NCBI RefSeq assembly: GCF_003288845.1
Contig: NZ_NHYN01000001.1
Coordinates: 1 to 64,000 of the forward strand
DNA from: Helicobacter monodelphidis
Lineage (GTDB): Bacteria; Campylobacterota; Campylobacteria; Campylobacterales; Helicobacteraceae
Length of the DNA: 64,000 nucleotides
Direction: 5' to 3'
The notes under the pieces are model-generated. The model had not been told where the DNA came from. It did not search any database and was given only the letters and a program-made list of their open reading frames with translations. A program made the position numbers and the translations under genes. Shown here piece by piece: positions 1-6,357 of this stretch (within the stretch, counting starts at the first letter, position 1; every line of letters starts with the position of its first letter).

Positions 1-1
1 A

Positions 2-199
2 CAATCTCTAAAAAACAATACACAAAGAATAGGCGTAGAATTAGATTCTCTCACTGCACATTTTGCAAAACAACTCCAACCTAGCACAGAAATATTCCAC
101 CAAAACTTTAAAGATTTTGAAGATAGCTTTGGTTTTGACTTAGTTATCGGCAATCCACCTTATGGAAGCACACAGATTGATGGAAAAATGGTGTTTTAA
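2..199 (+). pseudogene. DNA adenine methyltransferase fragment
   Basis: The open frame enters from the left edge and stops at 197-199. It contains the sequence DLVIGNPPYG, the catalytic motif IV (NPPY) of N6-adenine DNA methyltransferases. In type IIG and Eco57I-like enzymes hundreds of residues follow this motif, but here translation ends 11 residues later, exactly where a 62-bp block repeated at 4852-4913 begins. The gene is therefore cut at its 3' side by recombination. Its 5' part lies outside the window, so overall length is unknown. The motif is certain; the enzyme subtype is inference. Confidence 0.75.
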
Positions 200-245
200 A
201 TTTGAAATTATGGTCATATTGCAACTCAAGATTCCAACCATTATC
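184..245. repeat. 62-bp repeat, copy 1 (partner 4852-4913)
   Basis: This block matches 4852-4913 at 60 of 62 positions by eye; the differences are at 192 and about 229. On the minus strand both copies read as the same protein tail (DNGWN, then ELQYDHNFKFKTPF). It therefore looks like the 3' end of a duplicated gene from the island, here joined to the broken methyltransferase. Confidence 0.85.
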
Positions 246-263
246 GCTCTTTTTTGCGTATCA

Positions 264-752
264 TTACTCTTGATGATATGTATGAAAAATATTATTATGC
301 AACACCAAATCATCAATCTTGCATTTTGATGGGTGGAGCGTGATAATATCTTCATCTTTTGTTACCTCAATATTGCAAAAATCATTAGCATATTCCATTG
401 AAACCACCTTGATAACTGCTTTTGTCGCAGATTCTATACTTATCACACGCACTAAGCCATAATTCATATCATTTGGCTTTTCTGTGTAAAAATTCACATT
501 CCAATCATCAAAAGCACTACCATTGTATGAATACCCAATCTCGCAATAATTTTCTCCAAATAAGTCCCTATCATTCAATATGCCATCAGACTTTACACAA
601 AAATCATCTATCTTAAATGCTTGCGTTATGTCTTTGCCATTGACATTTGATGTAGAAGTATAGACTTTTCCCTGCCATGATTTGACATATTTGGGTAAAT
701 TATCTGCATAAATAAAGCACACCAAAGATACAGCAAATAATAATCGTTTCAT
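264..752 (-). CDS. small exported protein, candidate periplasmic immunity protein
   Basis: The 162-residue product starts with a Sec signal peptide (MKRLLFAVSLVCFIYA) and has five cysteines in the mature part (FCVKS, NYCEIG, DFCNIE, SKCK), so it probably folds in the periplasm. No family was recognised. Its ATG lies 9 nt after the stop of the peptidase-like gene at 764-1669, behind AAGAGGA, so the two are probably co-transcribed. A small exported protein directly after a cell-wall hydrolase fits a periplasmic immunity protein, but that role is inferred from position only. Its last codons run up to the repeat at 184-245, so its C-terminus may be rearranged. Confidence 0.7.
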   Translation of the reverse strand: MKRLLFAVSLVCFIYADNLPKYVKSWQGKVYTSTSNVNGKDITQAFKIDDFCVKSDGILNDRDLFGENYCEIGYSYNGSAFDDWNVNFYTEKPNDMNYGLVRVISIESATKAVIKVVSMEYANDFCNIEVTKDEDIITLHPSKCKIDDLVLHNNIFHTYHQE

Positions 753-761
753 TAATCCTCT

Positions 762-787
762 TTTTATGGTTGTGGTATCACAATATG
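762..787. repeat. 26-bp repeat, M15 tail plus following gap (partner 5440-5465)
   Basis: These 26 bases are identical to 5440-5465. On the minus strand they encode the last residues HIVIPQP and stop of the M15-like gene and the first bases of the gap before the next exported-protein gene. At 5440-5465 only this tail remains, without a toxin gene in front of it. Confidence 0.85.
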
Positions 788-1669
788 GTAGCAGCCATTT
801 TCATCAAGCACTTGAGTTATTTTACTGCTTGATATAAGTTTCTCAACTTCACTTTTAAATATTTCTTTAGTTTGTCCTAAAGATGAATGCGGAATATCCA
901 CCACATTGACGACATTAAAATCAACACAATGTCTTGATACATTTGAAGCACCAAGTTTATTAATTATATTTGTCATTGCTTGTATAATTTCTTCTTTAGA
1001 TTTTCCTGCCTTTTTTTGATTCTCGTAAGTATTTAATACCTGCTGACCCGGTGCTTTGTATGTATTTCTTTGTTGTTTCATGCCATTTTGTATGATATTG
1101 TTATACATAATTTCAGCTTGCCTTCTAGGCGTTCTAGCGGTGCTACTTATAACAACTCTAGTATAATTGGAATTTTTAGCTATCTTTCTTAAGATATTTT
1201 TAGAATGTTCAGAAACTAAACTTATATCTATTCCATTTTGTCCCACAACCTCAATGTTGCTTAAATCCTCCTCCCCATACTCCACCTCCAACCTTACTAT
1301 CACTCTATCATTTGTATTTATATTATATTCTTTCTTAAGAGTTTCTAATGTATTAAAGAATCTCTTATCATTCTTCCCTATATCTATCCCTCCATTATTT
1401 CCATATTTATCTCCTCCATGCAAATAGAAATTCTCTCTTTGTGTGTGAGATTCAGTTGTGTTGCTGCAATCTTTGTCTGTATAGATTCTTGTATTCTTAC
1501 CAAATGTATTTTCACTAAAGATTGTCCTTCTATCATTTATATCATTGATATTGATATAATAAATCCCTTCTGGAATAGCTCCTTTATCTTTCTCCTTTTG
1601 CCAAGCTTTATCAAGACAGAAATAATATGTTGTATTATTTAATAATCCTTTCTCCATCATCAAAAGCAT
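764..1669 (-). CDS. hybrid L,D-transpeptidase-like / M15 peptidase-like protein
   Basis: The frame is 301 codons and has no signal peptide. Residues 30-100 (GAIPEGIYYI, then LHGGDKYGNNGGIDIG) resemble the DUF2778/Tlde1 cell-wall transpeptidase fold, but glycine stands where the catalytic cysteine of the GCI motif is expected. Residues 170-301 look like an M15 peptidase: SSTARTPRRQ at 176-185, RHCVDFNVVNVVDI at 246-259, CYHIVI at 293-298, giving His247, Asp258 and His295 as likely zinc ligands. The start overlaps the preceding gene by 35 nt and has no convincing ribosome site, so the 5' end may be a fusion joint. A cell-wall-cleaving secreted effector is the best reading, not a proven one. Confidence 0.6.
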   Translation of the reverse strand: MLLMMEKGLLNNTTYYFCLDKAWQKEKDKGAIPEGIYYININDINDRRTIFSENTFGKNTRIYTDKDCSNTTESHTQRENFYLHGGDKYGNNGGIDIGKNDKRFFNTLETLKKEYNINTNDRVIVRLEVEYGEEDLSNIEVVGQNGIDISLVSEHSKNILRKIAKNSNYTRVVISSTARTPRRQAEIMYNNIIQNGMKQQRNTYKAPGQQVLNTYENQKKAGKSKEEIIQAMTNIINKLGASNVSRHCVDFNVVNVVDIPHSSLGQTKEIFKSEVEKLISSSKITQVLDENGCYHIVIPQP

Positions 1670-1931
1670 TAAGACTTATAGTTACTTCATTTTTATTTTT
1701 CCATTGCACATCAAAGTTTCTATAGCCATAAATCTCACTTTCTTCATTATCAATAGTTTGTGAAATATTTTTCATAGATTCTATGTTTTGTGGGAGATGA
1801 TAACTCTCAGAAAAACTATTTTTCATTTGTTTATATGCCTCTATGATATTTGTATTTGTAAAATTCTCTTCTATTTCTATTTGTGCAAACAAACTACCAT
1901 AGCAAAATAATATAATTACTATATAACGCAT
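1635..1931 (-). CDS. small exported protein
   Basis: AAAGGAG followed by ATATATG sets the start at 1931 (98 residues); a longer frame begins at 1952. The N-terminus MRYIVIILFCYGSLFAQ is a signal peptide. The mature part is hydrophilic with no recognised domain. Its 3' end overlaps the start of the M15-like gene by 35 nt in another frame, and the protein stops shortly after SLNAFDDGE, which may mark a recombination joint. By layout it could be the immunity partner of an upstream, now lost, effector. Confidence 0.6.
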   Translation of the reverse strand: MRYIVIILFCYGSLFAQIEIEENFTNTNIIEAYKQMKNSFSESYHLPQNIESMKNISQTIDNEESEIYGYRNFDVQWKNKNEVTISLNAFDDGERIIK

Positions 1932-2030
1932 ATATTCTCCTTTATTTTCCATTAAATATATACATTAATTACCATGTTTAATATTCCTATTTGCAATATA
2001 CTTATCATCAAAAATGATTAAAAAACCAAA

Positions 2031-2501
2031 TTAAATATAATTTTCAGTTATGACCTCTATACCATCTTTTGTTTTTCTATAAGTTTTTTCATAAATACTA
2101 AATATTGCATATATTAATTTTATTTCATTCTCATCCATTTTTTCTATAGTTAAATCATAAGATTCTATACAACTACCTAAACGACATTCATCAATACCAT
2201 GATCTACTTTTACTGAAACATTGTAGTCTTTTTGCCCGTTGAATAAATCTAGTTGCAACATAGCTTGATAAGCCATAGATATACCAATAGAATTTTCTCT
2301 GTTTTTTTCTACTTCTCTTTTTATATCATAGAGCAATGCCTCTTTTAGATTTTTTGCATTTTTAATAAGACATTTTTCTATATTACATTCATAGTCATCA
2401 TCACAAGTCATGCTTTTACTGCATTCTATTTCTATGCTGTTTGCATGTAATTGCACATAAAAGCAAAATATAAGACCAATAGTTAATGCCAACTTTTTCA
2501 T
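2031..2501 (-). CDS. small exported cysteine-rich protein, candidate immunity protein
   Basis: This is a 156-residue protein with signal peptide [20 protein letters not shown]. The mature N-terminus is rich in cysteine ([20 protein letters not shown]) and another pair lies near residue 110 (ECRLGSC), suggesting disulfides in the periplasm. Its ATG overlaps the TGA of the M23 fragment by ATGA, so it is translationally coupled to that hydrolase. No family was recognised. Coupling of a cell-wall hydrolase with an exported cysteine-rich partner suggests effector and immunity, as inference. Confidence 0.75.
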   Translation of the reverse strand: MKKLALTIGLIFCFYVQLHANSIEIECSKSMTCDDDYECNIEKCLIKNAKNLKEALLYDIKREVEKNRENSIGISMAYQAMLQLDLFNGQKDYNVSVKVDHGIDECRLGSCIESYDLTIEKMDENEIKLIYAIFSIYEKTYRKTKDGIEVITENYI

Positions 2502-2950
2502 TTATTGCCTCCAAAAGTATTATTATATCCTTCTTGTAAAATTTCTAGAGGATCGGTTATATCATTTCTTCTTTGAAATGGCAACTTGCTTTTATCTGTT
2601 AATTTTCCGATGACATTAGTATCATTACCATTTGTAAAGTATTCAAAATGAAGCATCATCACTTGCCTATTAGGAACAATATTTGGGTGAACACCATTCT
2701 CCAACATCAAACCAGCATAGCCAAGCACCTGCCCTTGTTTCACCTTATCTCCTATATTAACTTTTATAGAGTTTTTATCCATTTCTCCATACCTAATAAT
2801 AAATTTTCCATATTTAGAAGTTTCGTGTAAAATCGTAACTTGGTGTGTTTCAAGATAAAACGCTCTTGTATCAAGAACCTCTCCATTGGCAATAGCTACA
2901 ATCTCTACATTAGATTTTGGATTTTTAATATTTCTTCCAAAAAGAGAAGA
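2498..2950 (-). pseudogene. M23 (LytM) peptidase, 5'-truncated
   Basis: The open frame begins just after an in-frame TAA at 2951-2953 and contains most of a LytM core: [13 protein letters not shown], then [33 protein letters not shown] and MLHFEYF. These are the hallmarks of M23 zinc endopeptidases that cut peptide cross-links. The first zinc-binding HxxxD segment and everything before it are missing. The only ATG (2782) lies in the middle of the domain, so the piece is unlikely to make an active enzyme by itself. It ends with DPLEILQEG and overlaps the next gene by ATGA. Confidence 0.7.
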
Positions 2951-3327
2951 TTATAGCATAAAAAGGGTTGAATGATAGTAAAAACCATAAAAGAAAGCGC
3001 AAAGCAAACTAGAAACTACAATACCAATGATGATTGGGTTGGTAGATGTTCGATTCTAAGCTTTGCAAGAAATCACAAAAGTGCTTTATAGGGGTTGTGA
3101 TAAGATACTATAATTAAGATTGTAGTTTGCGATAAGATTCTTGCTTAAGAGGTTTTTGTAACAATGGGGCTTTTGTTGAGGAGAGGCTAATTGTAGGAAG
3201 ATGATTGTAAGAATCTTTTTATCACTTAAAAAGTATTCGAATAATAACATAATGAAAAATAGGATCACAGCCAAAGAGTATAGAGCCAATAAAGAAACTC
3301 TTTAATTTGTGTTCTATCTCGTTGCAT
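2951..3327 (-). pseudogene. debris of a small membrane-protein gene
   Basis: After the lipoprotein gene a good ribosome site (AAAGGAG) precedes ATG at 3325-3327. That frame reads about 20 residues (MQRDRTQIKEFLYWLYT) and stops. A second frame continues with a membrane segment (LAVILFFIMLLFEYFLS) down to 3086. Further on, 2951-3050 holds another hydrophobic segment (PIIIGIVVSSLLCAFFYGFY) in a third frame. I see no intact gene; this looks like one or two membrane-protein genes broken by frameshifts. Confidence 0.5.
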
Positions 3328-3370
3328 ATTTACTCCTTTGTTGTGTGTGTTTTAAGTTTTGCAATGTAAT
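3321..3370. repeat. about 50-bp repeat of a lipoprotein 3' end (partner 4199-4247)
   Basis: The 3' end of the lipoprotein gene and its flank (GTTGCAT, ACTCCTTTGTTGTGTGTGT, GCAATGTAAT) recur with a few changes at 4199-4247. The second copy reads as a frame-shifted version of the same C-terminus, so it is what remains of a second, upstream copy of the gene. Confidence 0.8.
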
Positions 3371-4154
3371 CTTTCTTTCCATCTCTCACATACGCATATT
3401 TTAAATTTGGGCTGATACCTAGAAAATACAATTTTCTTATATATTCATCATCTATGATTTGAAAATGTCTAGGGTTTTCATTCCATTCTCCATCAAAGTA
3501 AAATATATCAAGATTACTTAAGAGGCATTTATCTGCCTCTCCATATTCACAAGAGTTTCCAAAAATAATGCTTTTATCATAGGATTGTAGTGGCACTTGT
3601 ATAGAATCTGGTGATTGAAATCTTTTTTCCCATTTATCATTATTAATATCATACACATATATTGCCTTGTTTGTAGTGATAAGAAACATCGTCCCTTCCT
3701 GCAGTATTGCAGAGAAACCGCACCACTCATCGCTAAATCTCCCTGATATGGTTGTCGTCTCTGCAAAAAGAGTCCTAGTTTGATGACCATACTCACCCTT
3801 ACTAAAATATAAACTTGTTTTAAATTCTACACCACTGGCATATCCGGGATATACAAAGGGTATTAACAACAATTCAATATTTTGATAACAACCAAGTGTA
3901 ACATGCATATCTTCTCTATAATCATAAGAGACACGCCACGCATTTGGATAGCTCTGCGGACCCATGCTTTTTATACTCGTTTCTACCATAGCTAAAGATT
4001 TTTCTATTTCTTGAAAATTTTCTATCTGTTCTATTGGTGTGATACTCTCTATCTCAAGCGTATGTATGGGCAATTTGCTTAAATCAACAAGATGTTGCTG
4101 TTTCGCACAAGCGCTAAATAAAATCATAAATACAAAACTAAATATAAGCTTCAT
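3330..4154 (-). CDS. predicted lipoprotein
   Basis: The 274-residue product begins MKLIFSFVFMILFSACAK, a type II signal peptide with lipobox FSAC; Cys16 would be lipidated. A strong AAAGGAGGAG site precedes the ATG. The mature part has short strand-rich stretches (AIYVYDINNDKWEKRF, LDIFYFDGEWNE) reminiscent of beta-propeller-like surface proteins, but I recognise no family. The broken gene at 4821-5430 shares the pattern HLYVYxxNKK followed by IPLxxKYxDS, so the two appear to be distant paralogues. An immunity role is possible from context only. Confidence 0.75.
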   Translation of the reverse strand: MKLIFSFVFMILFSACAKQQHLVDLSKLPIHTLEIESITPIEQIENFQEIEKSLAMVETSIKSMGPQSYPNAWRVSYDYREDMHVTLGCYQNIELLLIPFVYPGYASGVEFKTSLYFSKGEYGHQTRTLFAETTTISGRFSDEWCGFSAILQEGTMFLITTNKAIYVYDINNDKWEKRFQSPDSIQVPLQSYDKSIIFGNSCEYGEADKCLLSNLDIFYFDGEWNENPRHFQIIDDEYIRKLYFLGISPNLKYAYVRDGKKDYIAKLKTHTTKE

Positions 4155-4198
4155 AGACTCCTCCTTTTATGGTATAGGTAAGAACACCATAGCTCCGA

Positions 4199-4247
4199 GT
4201 TGCATTGTTACTCCTTTGTTGTGTGTGTTAAGTGTTGCAATGTAATT
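4199..4247. repeat. orphan copy of a lipoprotein 3' end (partner 3321-3370)
   Basis: On the minus strand this reads NYIATLNTHNKG, a shifted version of the lipoprotein ending DYIAKLKTHTTKE. It is followed by a ribosome site and a 12-codon frame, MQLGAMVFLPIP, that stops right before the intact lipoprotein gene. The pieces look like joined ends of older genes. Confidence 0.7.
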
Positions 4248-4291
4248 ATGCTTATTATCTCACATTGCACACCCTGCTTTCATTTGTCTAT

Positions 4292-4836
4292 TCAGCCAAG
4301 AGTAATTGTGCCAAGTGGTAAAAATAGGATATAAAAAAATATACAACACACAAAGCAAATCCTGCATATCTTATACCTTTTCTTTACCCAAGAGATAAAA
4401 CCAATGAGAGATAGTATCGCAAATAGCAAAAATCCACAATACATTCCTATTTGCATGATAGATAAAGTTTGGTTAGATTCTACAAACAATCCATAAAATA
4501 CGCTTACAGAGTATATAATGGATAGGCTAAAAAATAACATAACAAGAAGTAAGTAATAGCAATATTACTAATATATCTTTCGCAAATGATACTTATGATG
4601 CCTAGCAAAAAAATACATATAATTATCCAGAATCCCTCTTGAAACAAAACAAAAAAACCTCTGCTAGATTGAAAAATCATTCCATATAGCATAATGCTTG
4701 ATACCACAAACCAAAATATAGCGATATATTTTATTGTATTATTTTGTAAGCTAATACTTCTTGCGACAAATATAGCACTGATAATGACACAAAAGATAAG
4801 AATTATACTATACAAGCTCATTATAGAATCCTGCAT
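4292..4836 (-). pseudogene. polytopic membrane protein split by a frameshift
   Basis: Two overlapping frames cover this stretch: 4836-4504 (110 codons, four hydrophobic segments, ending AYPLYTL) and 4540-4292 (82 codons, two to three hydrophobic segments). They meet at a run of six T (minus strand) near 4530. A one-base slip there would fuse them into one membrane protein of about 180 residues. The first frame starts inside the last codons of the preceding broken gene. Either this is a dead gene or the homopolymer switches it; two separate small membrane proteins is a weaker alternative. No family was recognised. Confidence 0.55.
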
Positions 4837-5430
4837 TGTTTGGTAGTAAATAAAAATGGCGTTTTAAATTTGAAATTATGGTCATATTGCAACTCAATAT
4901 TCCAACCATTATCACATTCCACTTTGGTAGAATCTTGATATTTTATACTTAGGGGAATCTTACCACCATTTTTTTGGTATATCTATCTCTAATAATTTTT
5001 TATTTTTTGCATACACATATAAATGTGCTTTTGAGCCAAAAATTAGGGTATTATTATCTTGTATAGTAAAAAAAGAACAAGGGGCCATATCTCGTGCAAT
5101 TTCTAATGTATTATCCCCTGCAAGATAGAATGAAGAGCCTTTGCAAGAGATGGTATCATAGTTTGTTGTAACTTTTGCACACTGACAATACAAGCTTATC
5201 TCTTGTAATGTATCTCTCCAATCCCATAAATAAAATCCTCTCTCTGGTGGTGGTAGAAAATAATTTTCCCTAGCCATATTTTGCAATATGGTCGTATCTG
5301 TTTTATTTGTAAGGGTAATAGGGCTTTTAAAATCAATATAAAATCTCATAAGAATTCCTATCCCAAATATCTATGCTTGTCCCTTAAGTGATACTGCTAT
5401 GATGAATAGGTATATAAGTAGTTTTTTCAT
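4821..5430 (-). pseudogene. exported protein gene with nonsense codon and A7 frameshift
   Basis: The ATG at 5428-5430 starts a signal peptide, MKKLLIYLFIIAVSLKGQA, followed at once by an in-frame TAG (5371-5373). The same frame resumes, with an internal ATG at 5349, and runs to 4960, where a run of seven A (minus strand) shifts it out of frame. Removing one A restores reading through IPLSIKYQDSTKVECDNGWN to a stop at 4821-4823. The gene thus carries two lesions. Read through, it would be a periplasmic protein related to the lipoprotein at 3330-4154. The last part contains the 62-bp repeat shared with 184-245. Confidence 0.65.
4852..4913. repeat. 62-bp repeat, copy 2 (partner 184-245)
   Basis: This is the copy of the 62-bp block that still sits in its parent gene, where it encodes the C-terminal residues CDNGWN and onwards of the broken exported-protein gene. 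The two copies are 4.6 kb apart in the same orientation, so recombination between them would delete the whole array. Confidence 0.85.
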
Positions 5431-5439
5431 TGATCTTCC

Positions 5440-5465
5440 TTTTATGGTTGTGGTATCACAATATG
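5440..5465. repeat. orphan M15 tail (partner 762-787)
   Basis: On the minus strand this encodes only HIVIPQP and stop, identical to the end of the M15-like gene at 764-1669. It sits immediately after the stop of the exported-protein gene at 5466-5918 and just before the signal-peptide ATG at 5430. No toxin body is attached, so the body was deleted or replaced. Confidence 0.8.
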
Positions 5466-5918
5466 TCATTCTCCTGTTAGAATCTTTGGATTTTTGAGAT
5501 TAAAATATTTATTGATTTGTTCCTCTGGCATTCCTATATCTTGCAGAATTTCAGGGGTTTTATCCTTTTGATAAATGATAAAAATATATGGGCTTTGTAT
5601 ATTAGAAATCTCTAATGAGAAATTTCTAAATTGTAGGATTGGACATTCATTGATTGATAAACTTTTGAATGCAGAATCTATGCTATTTTTTTGCAAATAC
5701 AATTTGGTGCTATAAAGATAATTAGTAAAATCGTCCATCATCACAAAATAATCTTCTTCATTTTGCTTTTTTATCTCTTCAAAATAATGAGAAGATTGTG
5801 TGATATAAAACCCACATTTATCACATGAAATTTCACAATTTTTATGGGCAGATTTTAATTCATCTATTCCATACAGATTCAAAAGTAATATTAAAGTTAT
5901 AATTAAATATTTTATCAT
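5466..5918 (-). CDS. small exported protein, candidate immunity protein
   Basis: This 150-residue protein has a signal peptide (MIKYLIITLILLLNLYG) and an early cysteine cluster (KNCEISCDKCGF), so it is probably periplasmic. Its ATG follows the stop of the M15 fragment at 5929 by about 10 nt with AAAGGA in between. No family was recognised. The layout of M15 tail, short gap and exported small protein is the same as at 764/752 and 5440/5430, which supports a common effector-immunity-like organisation. Confidence 0.7.
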   Translation of the reverse strand: MIKYLIITLILLLNLYGIDELKSAHKNCEISCDKCGFYITQSSHYFEEIKKQNEEDYFVMMDDFTNYLYSTKLYLQKNSIDSAFKSLSINECPILQFRNFSLEISNIQSPYIFIIYQKDKTPEILQDIGMPEEQINKYFNLKNPKILTGE

Positions 5919-5928
5919 TTAGAATCCT

Positions 5929-6213
5929 TTAAGGTTGGGTTATTTCTATATGAAAACAAGGGGCTTTGTTTATTGTCTCATCAATAATTCTAAAGCCTTG
6001 ATGATTGCTTTGATATCGTTGTGCTATATTTAAAAAATCATTAGGATTTTTGAGTCTACGCACAGAAATATCAAATACATTTTTCACTTTAGAATCTTGA
6101 CAATGCTGAAAATATCCTAGAGGAACTAATCGCTCAATTTCTTGTTCCATAGCCTTTATTATATCATTTTTTGATTTATCCTCTTGCCTTTTTATATATT
6201 TATAATAATAATT
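5929..6213 (-). pseudogene. M15 peptidase C-terminal fragment
   Basis: The frame is open from after a TAA at 6214-6216, but the only ATG is at 6150. The product lines up with the end of the 764-1669 protein: KSKNDIIKAM with KSKEEIIQAM, QHCQDSKVKNVFDI with RHCVDFNVVNVVDI, and CFHIEITQP with CYHIVIPQP. The zinc-ligand pattern (His, Asp, His) is kept, but the N-terminal half of the domain is missing. It is a paralogous effector remnant; expression as a short protein cannot be excluded. Confidence 0.65.
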
Positions 6214-6357
6214 TTAACCAACACCTTTTTCCATTTAATTTTGCTCCATTCTTGAAATAAAAAATACTAAAATATAACTCTGTTATACCTTTTTATTGCT
6301 TCTAGGATTCAAAAAAAATTTATGGCAAAAATGTTAAAATCTTAAAAAGGAGTTTTA

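Noticed and set aside
264-360. Plus-strand coding piece opposite the end of the exported-protein gene
   Set aside because: The plus frame also looks protein-like (TLDDMYEKYYYATPNHQ), but it has no start and the minus-strand gene has a signal peptide and ribosome site; left unresolved rather than called.
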